Of a stretch of DNA of 64,000 bases, positions 1-8,390 are shown piece by piece. The position numbers and the translations under genes were made by a program. The DNA is taken from NCBI GenBank assembly GCA_021734255.1, contig JAIPJM010000006.1, forward strand, positions 44,201 through 108,200, given 5' to 3'. Every line of letters begins with the position of its first letter. The first letter of the stretch is position 1. The notes under the pieces are model-generated. The model was not told the DNA's origin. It saw nothing but the letters and a program-made list of their open reading frames with translations, and did no database searches. This stretch comes from Fidelibacterota bacterium (GTDB lineage Bacteria; Fidelibacterota; UBA8477; JABMPR01).

Positions 1-177
1 ATCAGGTGTCTGGCTGAGCAGAAAATCCTTTAAAAAGGCATCCGCTTCATGATCGGCAGTCGTCACTGGATTATGGTAACTTTTATCCTTAATCTCATAT
101 GCATTTTTGTAATATTTCATAAGGACATCGCCAGCGCGAGTTGCTGCCTCTGCAGCCAGGTCGTGTAGATTTTTCAT
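1..177 (-). CDS. Inositol monophosphatase family protein, N-terminal fragment
   Basis: The ATG is at 177 and the frame runs off the left edge, so only the first 59 residues are visible. They read as a helix rich in Ala (DLAAEAATRAGDVLMKYY) followed by EIKDKSYHNPVTTADHEADA. The pattern of a small helix, a K-x-D-x-x-x-x-PVT-x-AD turn and a second helix is the usual start of the inositol monophosphatase / SuhB / CysQ family, Mg2+-dependent enzymes that remove phosphate from inositol phosphates or 3'-phosphoadenosine phosphates. The metal-binding motifs lie beyond the edge, so the substrate cannot be told. Seen: the N-terminal pattern. Known: the family fold. No clear ribosome site was found upstream. 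Confidence 0.75.
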   Translation of the reverse strand, partial: MKNLHDLAAEAATRAGDVLMKYYKNAYEIKDKSYHNPVTTADHEADAFLKDFLLSQTPD

Positions 178-249
178 GCGCGTATCATAACATTTTGCAG
201 CCCATGGCGCTAGGTGAAAACTGAAATGTTTTTATGGAATAAGTGAGAT

Positions 250-2442
250 TCAGAGTGATGTATCTAACTCAAAAACGTTGGGACCAAAATAATTTTCAAT
301 CTCTTTGCGTAGCTCATTCCCCTCCGGATCAACATGGGTAGCAACCCGCACAAAGAATTCCGGATAATAGGTGTAATTAATGGCTTCGATGAAGCGGGCA
401 TCTTCAATGATCTCATCTCGGGATAGCCGCCCTTCTTCATCATAGTAAAGCCGGTTTGAGTTTACTATCTGATGCGCATTGGATGTGAAGGCCTGCTGGA
501 TCAATTCATTGTTTTCTCCATACAGATAATCAATGGAATGGACCAGGCTGTCTTCCTTGTTATACGCCATTTCTCTTTCGACCTGGCCTCTTTCATTGTG
601 GGTGAACGTGGAAATAACCTCCGGTACGCCCTCTGAACCAAGCTGTGCGGACTTGACCAACCTTCCATTGCGATACGCAAAGCGCCGCTCCCATTCTCGC
701 TGACCACTGGAGTTCATGGAGATCACATGTATCGTTTCACCAGCCTTATTCAGTCGGCTCACACGCTGGGAAGTTAATTCACCCTTCAATTCAGCCCCTG
801 GAGGTAAACTTTCCAGATCAACGGGTGCATATGTACTACTCTTGATCGTCCGTTTTTCGGCGTCATAGCTGATCTCTTTAAAAACCCCTCCATCCATCTT
901 CCGATGGGTCTCAAGCATGATCCTCCCACTGTTATCAAAAAACAGTTCCCAATTCATCTTACCATCATCAGAGAATCGTCGTTGTGAAAGCAGCCGCCCA
1001 TTTGGGCTATATTTTGATTCAATGGTAATGTATTCAATTTGCTTGAACTTTGAATGACGGGTGGTATCACCTGAAGGCCGAACCAGCCATGATTCCATTA
1101 GTTGCGATTCTGGCCCATAATAGAGGATCTTGTTGAGTCCTCCTCCATTGTAATAAAGCCAGCTTCCATCAAAGGAATCGGGTCTCACAAAATGCTCAGA
1201 CATTGCTGGCTGGCTGAAAAAGTCATAAAAGCGGGTGACAGCTTCAGTAAACTGGTCTGGAATTTCGATGACCTCTTCACGAATGATCCTTCGCTTATCA
1301 TCCCTGTATAGTTGATGCTTCCAGGCAGGAGCCCCATCCAGATCATATAGAAATTCATGGTCCACCAGGCCGGTACTGTCATAATTGATCACGACAGCAG
1401 GATGCAAGCCGGCATAGCTGGAGTAGAGTGTGTCACTTATCGGTACGCCAGCTGAACTCGTGATCGATCTTTTGAACAAAGCACCAGTGACAGGAAGGTG
1501 AAAGTCCTTATTGATTAACCCGAGTTTCCTGGACTCCTGTTTAATCGTAAAAGGGTCTTGATGCTGGATACGAAGACTTTGTGGTGTATGGGATGGGGTC
1601 AATGGGTGCCGCCACTCTCTAACACTGGACTGCCTGAGCTCAAGGTCACCTGTATAGCTAAACAGAAATCTTCCGTCGCTGTTGAAATTGCTTCTCGTGA
1701 GAGTGCCATCTTGATTGTAAAAGATATCTGAGGTCCAATGCGGTGTACCATCGTCCTGTAGGTGAGAAATCTGAACGATCTGGCCAGCTTCATTCATGTC
1801 GTAGCGATATATCCGATCATCTGCAAGATAGGATGTCTGGCTAACGAGCGCCCCAGTTGGAGAGTACACGTTTTGAACTTGCATCTGATCCGTGCCCGCC
1901 TGGTATATCTCAGAGAAAAGCAGCTGGTCAAACTCATCAAAGACCATTCGCATCCGGCGATTACCTGACGGATCGAACAGGAAAAATTCCCTGGAAAGGA
2001 GCTCACCCACACTTCCAAACCATGACCGCTGGCTTAATTGTCCCTGTTGCTTATAGTTTAGAAATTTCAGGATCTGTCTATGCTCAGGTTCAGAGAAGTA
2101 ATATCCGGCGATCAGATCTCTATCATTCGAGTATACCAGGGAGTCAAACCGGATGATCGCTCCTGCTCTATTAAAATAGCTGATCGTCTTTAAAAGGTCA
2201 TTTGCATCGAAGAACCGCTCAAGCGCGGGACGTCCCTGTCTGTAGTAAACAGCCTCGACGCCGGTATTTCCTTCGTATTCGATCATGTCCACCCAGAAGT
2301 TACGTTCCTTATTCAGGACACGCTTAACCGGGTGAAAATATTTATCCAGATAAAGACCTGGTATTGAACAAGAGCCCAACAATGTGACCAGCAAAGCGAG
2401 ACTCACCACCTGCAGACTGGGTGGTGATCCATTCATTTTCAT
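250..2442 (-). CDS. Large lipoprotein with RHS/YD-like repeats
   Basis: A 730-residue predicted lipoprotein. The first 25 residues form a signal peptide ending in a lipobox (LLGSCS), so it should be anchored to a membrane by its Cys. The rest is built of many degenerate units of about 20-24 residues with the pattern Y-x-x-x-G-x-(L/I)-x-x-x-x-x-(Y/F), for example YSPTGALVSQTSY, YNQDGTLTRSNF, YSPNGRLLSQRRF and YYDEEGRLSRDEI. Such units resemble the beta-strand repeats of RHS/YD and MORN-like proteins, but there is no RHS core motif or toxin tail. The start has a good ribosome site (AAGGACGACGA just upstream) and its ATG overlaps the stop of the preceding 32-codon gene. Function unknown; an envelope surface role is an inference. 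Confidence 0.8.
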   Translation of the reverse strand: MKMNGSPPSLQVVSLALLVTLLGSCSIPGLYLDKYFHPVKRVLNKERNFWVDMIEYEGNTGVEAVYYRQGRPALERFFDANDLLKTISYFNRAGAIIRFDSLVYSNDRDLIAGYYFSEPEHRQILKFLNYKQQGQLSQRSWFGSVGELLSREFFLFDPSGNRRMRMVFDEFDQLLFSEIYQAGTDQMQVQNVYSPTGALVSQTSYLADDRIYRYDMNEAGQIVQISHLQDDGTPHWTSDIFYNQDGTLTRSNFNSDGRFLFSYTGDLELRQSSVREWRHPLTPSHTPQSLRIQHQDPFTIKQESRKLGLINKDFHLPVTGALFKRSITSSAGVPISDTLYSSYAGLHPAVVINYDSTGLVDHEFLYDLDGAPAWKHQLYRDDKRRIIREEVIEIPDQFTEAVTRFYDFFSQPAMSEHFVRPDSFDGSWLYYNGGGLNKILYYGPESQLMESWLVRPSGDTTRHSKFKQIEYITIESKYSPNGRLLSQRRFSDDGKMNWELFFDNSGRIMLETHRKMDGGVFKEISYDAEKRTIKSSTYAPVDLESLPPGAELKGELTSQRVSRLNKAGETIHVISMNSSGQREWERRFAYRNGRLVKSAQLGSEGVPEVISTFTHNERGQVEREMAYNKEDSLVHSIDYLYGENNELIQQAFTSNAHQIVNSNRLYYDEEGRLSRDEIIEDARFIEAINYTYYPEFFVRVATHVDPEGNELRKEIENYFGPNVFELDTSL

Positions 2443-2537
2443 TCGTCGTCCTTCTTGAGCAAGCGGTAAACGGTAACCAGAAGGACCACAACTCCCGCCA
2501 GGAAGTAGAGGCCACCAGGAAAAACAATATCGAACAT
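2439..2537 (-). CDS. Small single-pass membrane protein (32 aa)
   Basis: A short frame of 32 codons between the phosphodiesterase gene and the repeat lipoprotein gene. It begins with MFDIVFPGG, has one hydrophobic stretch (YFLAGVVVLLVTVYRLL, about residues 11-27) and ends in a charged tail KKDDE. Its ATG lies 2 nt after the stop of the upstream gene and its TGA overlaps the next ATG (ATGA), the layout of translationally coupled genes; there is no separate Shine-Dalgarno site. The hydrophobic helix followed by positive residues is what a small N-out membrane protein looks like. It could be an assembly partner for either neighbour. Function unknown; expression is inferred from the layout only. 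Confidence 0.6.
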   Translation of the reverse strand: MFDIVFPGGLYFLAGVVVLLVTVYRLLKKDDE

Positions 2538-2539
2538 AT

Positions 2540-3799
2540 TTATTCTGTGCTGAGCATTCTGGGAACGATCATATGCTGTACGTTCTCAAGTTTCCCGTCT
2601 GTTTCCGCAGGTTCCAATCCAAGAATTTTTGCAAGCAGCGGGTAAATATTCACATTCTCTGTTGTTGCCTGGATGTAACCCTCTTTGAAGGCAGGGCCCT
2701 TGGCATAGAATATCCCATGCATGTCCTTGTACTGGGGTTCATATCCATGAGCACCGCCTACATAATCAGTAGGGACTTCTTCCGCTCTCCACGCTATACT
2801 CCAGTTGATATCGGGAACGGCAACGATCTCCATAACTCGTTGATTTGATCCATAATGGAGGTGTTCAGGAATGCTATCCTTTTCCCAGACATGAAGATGA
2901 GGGTGGCTTTGCAGGTTTAACAGAACCGAATCTTTATACCCTTCTTTTGGGTCGAACATCCAAAATGGGTTGGACCCCAGTGCTGTATCCAACCAGGCAG
3001 TCTCTATGTAATCGTCAAAGTAAATGACCTTGTCTCCGCTGATCCGAGCCATGCCATGATCTGAAGTAACAATGACATTGATCTGGTCAGCAATTGTCAG
3101 TGCTTCCAGTTTGGTAAGAAAATCTCCAATCAAGCTATCCAGGTACTCTACCATGTTTTTCACCTCCTGGCTCTCAGGACTGTAGTGATGTCCTACTCCA
3201 TCAGGTTCAGGATAGTACCAGGTGATCAATCGTGGCCTTTCCTTTTCGGGTAAGTTCAACCACCCGATCACACTATCTACCCTTGCTTCATAAGAAAATT
3301 CATGATCATAGCGTTTCCATTGAGAAGGATAAACCCCCTGAACAGGTGCTTCGCTCCCGACCCAGAAAAAGGAGGCAGTAGTTAAGCCCTGGTTTTCAGC
3401 AGTGACCCAGATCGGCTCCCCCTCATAAAATGCCTGGTCTTCAACGGCTTGACGGTCGCCGGTTTTGTAATAGCGATCCAATTCAGGGTCATAAAAAGAA
3501 TTTTGAACGATTCCATGATTGTCCGGATAAAGTCCAGTAGCAATACTGTAATGATTGGGGAAGGTCTTGCTTGGGAAGGAGGGTTGGAGCGACTCCATTT
3601 TTACCCCATCACGGGCGATGGATTCAAGATTTGGCGTATCTGCCAGCTGGCTATAATCCCACCGAAAGCCGTCAAGGGACAACATGACGACATACTGTTC
3701 TTTTGGGATCTTTCGAATGTATGGATTGGATGTGCATGAAACGATGATAAACAGCATCGGCAGCAGGAGCAGCAGATTTAGCAAATAGCGATTTTTCAT
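2540..3799 (-). CDS. Ectonucleotide pyrophosphatase/phosphodiesterase (ENPP-like), lipoprotein
   Basis: A 419-residue member of the type I phosphodiesterase / nucleotide pyrophosphatase family (alkaline phosphatase superfamily), two-zinc enzymes that cleave phosphodiester or pyrophosphate bonds in nucleotides. Visible motifs are VVMLSLDGFRWDY with the first metal ligand Asp43, PSKTFPNHYS with the nucleophile Thr79, PEPDGVGHHYSP, VIVTSDHGM and GGAHGYEP. The open frame reaches back to 3898, but the ATG at 3799 is preceded by AGAGGG at good spacing and starts a lipoprotein signal (hydrophobic run to IIVSC, Cys22), so it was chosen. The enzyme should sit in the periplasm or on the outer membrane and may scavenge phosphate or nucleosides. 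Substrate cannot be read from sequence. It is followed by two coupled small/large envelope genes. Confidence 0.88.
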   Translation of the reverse strand: MKNRYLLNLLLLLPMLFIIVSCTSNPYIRKIPKEQYVVMLSLDGFRWDYSQLADTPNLESIARDGVKMESLQPSFPSKTFPNHYSIATGLYPDNHGIVQNSFYDPELDRYYKTGDRQAVEDQAFYEGEPIWVTAENQGLTTASFFWVGSEAPVQGVYPSQWKRYDHEFSYEARVDSVIGWLNLPEKERPRLITWYYPEPDGVGHHYSPESQEVKNMVEYLDSLIGDFLTKLEALTIADQINVIVTSDHGMARISGDKVIYFDDYIETAWLDTALGSNPFWMFDPKEGYKDSVLLNLQSHPHLHVWEKDSIPEHLHYGSNQRVMEIVAVPDINWSIAWRAEEVPTDYVGGAHGYEPQYKDMHGIFYAKGPAFKEGYIQATTENVNIYPLLAKILGLEPAETDGKLENVQHMIVPRMLSTE

Positions 3800-3911
3800 T
3801 TTTCCCTCTTGGGCTTTATCAATAGAATCCAGTAAAATTAGCGATTCAAGATAATATAAATTCTTGTAAGATATGAATAATTCCCTGACTTTGGGCACAG
3901 CTTGAGTGTTG

Positions 3912-4541
3912 TCATTGCTTTGGAACAGCCGATCTGGCTGTGCGATAAGCTCCGTAGAAATCAGCTGCCCAGAACAAACCTGCAGTCAGACCATACACAC
4001 TGGCGCTGAACGTATGACCCGCCTCTACATGCATTGCTGAGTTAAGGGCAAATCCCGACACGAAGAAAAAGCTGAATAGTCCATCTACAACGTGGCCAGC
4101 ATAACTACGCCCCAAGCCAGGGATGACTGAAAGACCTAATGCGATATAGGGGCTCCTTCCTGGTGCATGTCCTGGTTGGACCCGCATGGGTTCCACAAGT
4201 CGACCATCCGCTTGAATCATTGAGTATTCTTCTTGTAAATGGTAATGGCGTGCTGCTGGATTGCAACGAACGATGCGGTCGGTCCCAATAACGAGACCGG
4301 GAAGAATACCTTTCACTCGAATGGCGTGGACCATGTAGTTGGAGCAAGAGCTCTCGAATTGACAATTCATGGCAAAAGAGCGATAGCTGAAATCCTGCCA
4401 GATCTGGATGGGTTTAAGCAGGATGCGTGAACCCAGGGAGAGTTCACCTGAGGCATAAAGAGAATCAAGCGGTGTCATGAACTGACACATCCCAATTTTT
4501 ACTGCTGTCAGAATGCTAAGTGCTAATAGTGTTGATCTCAA
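3912..4541 (-). CDS. Exported YidD-domain fusion protein
   Basis: A 209-residue protein. After a signal-peptide-like start, residues about 43-98 match the YidD family (membrane protein insertion efficiency factor): NCQFESSCSNYMVHAIRVKG, then a GTDRIVRCNP end. The three family cysteines are present at 60, 66 and 93 with exactly the family spacing (6 and 27). Normal YidD is a free-standing cytoplasmic protein of about 70-90 residues next to rnpA/yidC. Here it is fused to a C-terminal membrane region (about 135-209) with a VIPGLGRSYAGHVVDGLFSF motif, as in DUF5683/TM2-like proteins. The start is a TTG at 4541 with TAGGACGA upstream; the gene lies 15 nt after its neighbour, so it should be co-transcribed. 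Whether it still helps membrane insertion is unknown. Confidence 0.75.
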   Translation of the reverse strand: MRSTLLALSILTAVKIGMCQFMTPLDSLYASGELSLGSRILLKPIQIWQDFSYRSFAMNCQFESSCSNYMVHAIRVKGILPGLVIGTDRIVRCNPAARHYHLQEEYSMIQADGRLVEPMRVQPGHAPGRSPYIALGLSVIPGLGRSYAGHVVDGLFSFFFVSGFALNSAMHVEAGHTFSASVYGLTAGLFWAADFYGAYRTARSAVPKQ

Positions 4542-4556
4542 TCGTCCTACCAGGTT

Positions 4557-6149
4557 CTATTCCACGAGATTATAACTTGGGAAGCCAGAATCCAGATACT
4601 GCTTTGTCATACTTAGGATCGCATGCTTCTTTTTATCATTGAGGTCACCAGGTGTTAATTTCAATTTCTCAAAAGGGACAAAGTTCAGCTGGTACAAATC
4701 GCGGTGAGTCAGACCATATAAGAGTCCGCCAACACCACCCAAAGGCGCCGTCAAGATCCCGATACCAAGCAATTCAAACTCATCAGCAACGAGAGCAATT
4801 GATAAGGGTATGCCTATTCCCACTGCACAACCTGCCAGGGCTATGCTCCCTGCTTTTCCCAGTCCATTCGATGGCGTACCAAATGTAATGCTATGTATCC
4901 GCTGATAATAAAGCGTCTCCCTGGGTTGGTTACCGACTCCCTTATAGTTTATCACAATACCTTGACCATTCAGGTCCATCACTTTCGCATTTACCTCTAA
5001 TCCATTTAGAGCAAGAATCCTCAACCCCTTCACGACCAATGCCGTTTGTTCCTGGGGGTTAAGCAGTGATGCCTCAGGTGATCTGGTTGGTCCCTTTTTT
5101 TCTAAAGGCAGTCCTGTCAGTGGATCGAACTGTAATGGTTTTTCCTGAGGAATGAGATCACCGGTTACTGGATCAAATATCTGTGATTCATCTTTTTTCA
5201 TCGGTTCACCAGTAACTGGATCGAATTGGAGGAGCGGTTTTTCATGCTTATTTTTCACTAATTTTCCGGTAAAGGGATCATAGCGTAATTCAGTCTCTGT
5301 TTTTTTAGCTGAGACATATTGGTGAGAGACTTTTCGATTCACTCTAGTTGTTCCAGGTTTCTTTTTAGGTGCTAGATAACACGCCATCCCAAGTCCGAAA
5401 TGGACGGCTGTCTCATTCATTGGATCAAATCCATTATAGTAATCACGATCGATATTTCCTTCAATCAGACTATTGCTATGGCTGAGAAGGGAAACATCAA
5501 ACTGCGTTTGAACGATCAGACCAAACAGACGTTGCTCATGCCCTGCTGTAACACCCACTCCCGCTGTCGTAGTGTTAAAGGAAACACTTAATTCACTGGT
5601 CTGAGTGTTATAGTAATCTTCCCAAAAGGATTTTTGGATCATGCCAAAGCCCAGGATGCCATGGATACCACCATAATACTTGCTGGAGGCTGAGGTCACT
5701 GTGCTAATTGCTGGTCTAAATTGAAAAGCACTCCCCCATATGTTATCATCCCAATAAGCCTCCTCTGACCTGTAAATCCCGTTAAATTCTGAGTACAGAC
5801 TGTAACGATACTGTCGTCCATCTTTTTCAACAACTTTCCGAAAATCATAGCCTAGAATGTAACTGGACGAGATACTCAGAGAGCCCAATCCCAGGTAAAT
5901 TCCATGCTCAGTATTGTTTATATTTGTCAAATAGGATAGTCCCACCCTGAGACCACTTACCCCATGATCATCAATTCGATACGAATCATGATCGCCAGGA
6001 CCACCAACCGACAGGTTGGATCCTACAGATACGATCCGTTCACCAGGCTCGATTACCCGTTGCGGTCTGACATGGCTGTTGTTGTAACAGCCCATGATCA
6101 GCATTACTGAAATTGCAGTGGTAACGATATTTCTGAAGGATCTATTCAA
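4557..6149 (-). CDS. Lipoprotein with barrel-like region and FDPxTG repeats
   Basis: A 530-residue predicted lipoprotein of unknown function. It starts at a TTG (6149) inside the end of the upstream gene; the N-terminus is a clear lipoprotein signal ending LIMGC. Residues about 30-265 alternate in a Gly/aromatic-rich way typical of an outer-membrane barrel. Residues about 290-360 hold four tandem units of (F/Y)DP-x-TG spaced 16-20 residues apart (YDPFTGKL, FDPVTGEP, FDPVTGDL, FDPLTGLP), rich in Lys/Glu and Pro. The C-terminal part has an Sm-like strand region (VKGLRILALNGLEVNAKVMD), a Gly-rich hydrophobic hairpin and a short tail. It overlaps the preceding gene by 8 nt and belongs to the operon that begins at 8144. 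Confidence 0.75.
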   Translation of the reverse strand: MNRSFRNIVTTAISVMLIMGCYNNSHVRPQRVIEPGERIVSVGSNLSVGGPGDHDSYRIDDHGVSGLRVGLSYLTNINNTEHGIYLGLGSLSISSSYILGYDFRKVVEKDGRQYRYSLYSEFNGIYRSEEAYWDDNIWGSAFQFRPAISTVTSASSKYYGGIHGILGFGMIQKSFWEDYYNTQTSELSVSFNTTTAGVGVTAGHEQRLFGLIVQTQFDVSLLSHSNSLIEGNIDRDYYNGFDPMNETAVHFGLGMACYLAPKKKPGTTRVNRKVSHQYVSAKKTETELRYDPFTGKLVKNKHEKPLLQFDPVTGEPMKKDESQIFDPVTGDLIPQEKPLQFDPLTGLPLEKKGPTRSPEASLLNPQEQTALVVKGLRILALNGLEVNAKVMDLNGQGIVINYKGVGNQPRETLYYQRIHSITFGTPSNGLGKAGSIALAGCAVGIGIPLSIALVADEFELLGIGILTAPLGGVGGLLYGLTHRDLYQLNFVPFEKLKLTPGDLNDKKKHAILSMTKQYLDSGFPSYNLVE

Positions 6150-6627
6150 GATATATCACTTCACTCTCGTAAAATGTGGAGTAGCCCCACAGTCCCCCTC
6201 CGATCAGCCCAAGCAGAGTAGCGATACCAACCTTGGTTTCATTGTTGTCCTCGCCTACCAAGTGCATGGCACCTCCTAAAAAGCCTGCACCCATAGCAGC
6301 TGAAGCAATTGTCAGCATGACCTCCGGGAATCCTGGACTGAAGCTGACCATGGTAACATCACTCAGGGGCACTTCGACAATTGACACACCTATTTCCAGA
6401 TGGTACATATTTCTGCTGACTTCTATCAACCTACCATGGATCTCATCGCCATTTCTCGTATGGAGCGTGAGAAGGGCGCCCTGCCACTCGTTGGCAATTT
6501 TTTTGATCCGGATTAGTTTTGTTTGCTCTGATAAGTTTTGCTGCTCATCGCTCGCATTCATTTTGACAGGGGTGCTCACCATTAAAATGATGAGCACCAA
6601 TACCAGCGACTGTTTTACGGTTGTCAT
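6142..6627 (-). CDS. Small exported protein with Sm-like strand and hydrophobic hairpin
   Basis: A 161-residue protein with a signal peptide (hydrophobic run at about 6-20), then a short beta-rich part (LTLHTRNGDEIHGRLIEVSR) of the type used by Sm-like domains to describe a turn-and-strand fold, then two Gly-rich hydrophobic segments (about 105-125 and 135-150). The same Sm-like plus Gly-rich hairpin design recurs in the next gene, and an Sm-like segment also occurs in the preceding gene, so the three may share a fold or bind each other. The start has a textbook AGGAGG site. The gene sits 20 nt after the barrel gene and overlaps the next by 8 nt. No function can be named. Confidence 0.7.
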   Translation of the reverse strand: MTTVKQSLVLVLIILMVSTPVKMNASDEQQNLSEQTKLIRIKKIANEWQGALLTLHTRNGDEIHGRLIEVSRNMYHLEIGVSIVEVPLSDVTMVSFSPGFPEVMLTIASAAMGAGFLGGAMHLVGEDNNETKVGIATLLGLIGGGLWGYSTFYESEVIYLE

Positions 6628-6647
6628 GTTGCGTACCTCCTGAGCCG

Positions 6648-8144
6648 TTAAAGTTCATAAAACTCCCAGTAAAACGCCAAATAGGGTTGTTGAAAATGGA
6701 TACCGATCCGGAAGGTTTCACTCACGGCATAGAGGAAGCCAAAGTCAAAATCTAACATGCTGTATTCACCTTCTGTCCCATCCAGGACGAAGCGTGTCTC
6801 ATCACCAAAATAGTCATCCCATGATTGTGAGAATGAGCGATACTTGTTGCCATTGTCTGCCCAAACCTCAGCGATGAATTTCATGTTCTTGGAGAGATCA
6901 TATTCGAATCCTGCGAAGAGTCTGAACGGAACCTTGAATCCATCGTCCCACACGTAGCTTGAGTCAAGCATACTCCCCTGGAATAGCGGTAAACTGTTCG
7001 TACGGGCACCAAAATGAGCGCCTACTTTTCCTCGACCACTCTCCATGGTTCGACGGTATGACATGACGTAGTACAACTCGGCATAAACTCCAGATTCGAT
7101 ATTAGCTTTCATGACATCACTGGCTGAGAGCACTGGACTATCATTCAAGGTGTGGCCGGTGCTCTCGTCAATAACAAATTGTGAGTAACGGGCAACCAGG
7201 TTTTCCATTGGATAGTTACGATGCAGACTCATCCCCACTGCTGCAGCAGATTCTTTTGCTGCGGTTGGGCGATGGTAAAATCTCCAGTGTCCCTGTATAT
7301 TCAGATCACCAGAAAAGTTGCTGCCAAATTTGGTCCGGAGCATGAAACGATCGGTAAATCCATAACCCAGTGACAGACCACTGATGTAAAAGGTATGTGC
7401 TGGTAGTGGAAAAGCAGTCGGATCCAAAAAGATGTCAGTCAACACCGCCTCACCCTGATAGAAGGTCTTTTTCTCTTCAGCCCATGCTACTCTGCGGCCA
7501 CCGTGATATCGATCCATTTCCTTGATGTCTTTTTTGTTGATCACAACATCACCGTATTTCGAGCGGATGACAATTTCCTGCATGCTATCTTTCAGTACTG
7601 GACCAACATATCTTGTATCATCTTTTTTCGTGATCTTGGCTGTTTCCTCAAGGATATCCGATTTGGGTATCCTGAGCGTACCATCCGGTGTTTCAATGGA
7701 ACAGATATCATTTTTGATTTCCAGGATCGTTCCTGTAATGATATTCCCATCCACCAGATAAAAGCGTTTTGACATTCCTGCTTCCAGGATACTGGCTCGT
7801 GGTCGCGCTTCTTCCTGGTCAGCTACTGTTTTCTTTGGTATAGCCGGTTGGACCGGTCCCCTGATTGGCTTATTTGCTGGTGTAGGAGCATATGAGGTGA
7901 TCGGTGTTGGTTTAACGTCTGACTGAAATGCCTGGATAACTACAACTGCATTATTTCTGGACAAATTGTCCAATGCTGATCCATAATTATTTAGTAGATA
8001 CTCGTCCAGCTGTTTCAGTGTAAACCCATTCTGAGTAGCCAAAGTTTTGATGGCCATCTTTTGGGCTGAAATAGCAGTACCATCCTGAGCGATCGAACTG
8101 ATCGCCAGTAGACTGGTCAGCAACACTAGGTTCATCGTTTTCAT
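6648..8144 (-). CDS. Outer-membrane barrel protein with Sm-like N-terminal part
   Basis: A 498-residue exported protein. The open frame extends to 8192, but the ATG at 8144 has GAGGAGG upstream and opens a signal peptide (MKTMNLVLLTSLLAISSIAQ). Residues about 20-65 form a helical segment (NGFTLKQLDEYLLNNYGSAL), about 110-195 a beta-rich part beginning FYLVDGNIITGTILEIKND, and from about 215 to the end a pattern of alternating aromatic strands (GLSLGYGFTDRFMLRTKFGS, LFAGFEYDLSKNMKFIAEV) with a final aromatic-rich strand, as in outer-membrane barrels. It is first in an operon of at least four genes and faces a TetR gene across a region with two palindromes, so it is probably controlled by that regulator. 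Function unknown; a channel or adhesin role is a guess. Confidence 0.75.
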   Translation of the reverse strand: MKTMNLVLLTSLLAISSIAQDGTAISAQKMAIKTLATQNGFTLKQLDEYLLNNYGSALDNLSRNNAVVVIQAFQSDVKPTPITSYAPTPANKPIRGPVQPAIPKKTVADQEEARPRASILEAGMSKRFYLVDGNIITGTILEIKNDICSIETPDGTLRIPKSDILEETAKITKKDDTRYVGPVLKDSMQEIVIRSKYGDVVINKKDIKEMDRYHGGRRVAWAEEKKTFYQGEAVLTDIFLDPTAFPLPAHTFYISGLSLGYGFTDRFMLRTKFGSNFSGDLNIQGHWRFYHRPTAAKESAAAVGMSLHRNYPMENLVARYSQFVIDESTGHTLNDSPVLSASDVMKANIESGVYAELYYVMSYRRTMESGRGKVGAHFGARTNSLPLFQGSMLDSSYVWDDGFKVPFRLFAGFEYDLSKNMKFIAEVWADNGNKYRSFSQSWDDYFGDETRFVLDGTEGEYSMLDFDFGFLYAVSETFRIGIHFQQPYLAFYWEFYEL

Positions 8145-8330
8145 AATACCCTCCTCGTTATCATGATGGCTGGCACACAGGATCGCAGGCAATCGTCATG
8201 ATCTGTTGATTTATGCTTTTTAATAATAGTTGAATATCTCATATCAGATTGAGACAGGCTTGGATTGGCTTGATAGAATTGCATTTCATCTTGTCCATTT
8301 CTTCATACAATAACCATACATTCTCTTTGA

Positions 8331-8369
8331 TGACAGTGTCAACATAAAACAGCATATTGACATTGTCAA
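8331..8369. promoter_or_regulatory. Two TGACAnTGTCA palindromes, probable TetR operators
   Basis: Two perfect inverted repeats lie between the divergent barrel operon and the tetR gene: TGACA-G-TGTCA at 8331-8341 and TTGACA-T-TGTCAA at 8357-8369. Their centres are 27 bp apart. On the minus strand each contains a TTGACA hexamer: 8369-8364 is followed after 17 bp by TATGTT, and 8342-8337 after 18 bp by TATGGT, so both could serve as -35 boxes for the barrel operon. Symmetry, size and place fit a TetR dimer site controlling both directions. Binding is an inference. Confidence 0.65.
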
Positions 8370-8384
8370 CATTTTTTTTATCTT
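8357..8384 (+). promoter_or_regulatory. Probable tetR promoter overlapping an operator
   Basis: TTGACA at 8357-8362, a 16-bp spacer and TATCTT at 8379-8384 make a good sigma-70-like promoter. Transcription would begin close to 8391, the A of the tetR ATG, and there is no Shine-Dalgarno site, so the message may be leaderless. The -35 box is half of the second palindrome, which would let the regulator shut off its own gene. Confidence 0.5.
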
Positions 8385-8390
8385 TAAAAC

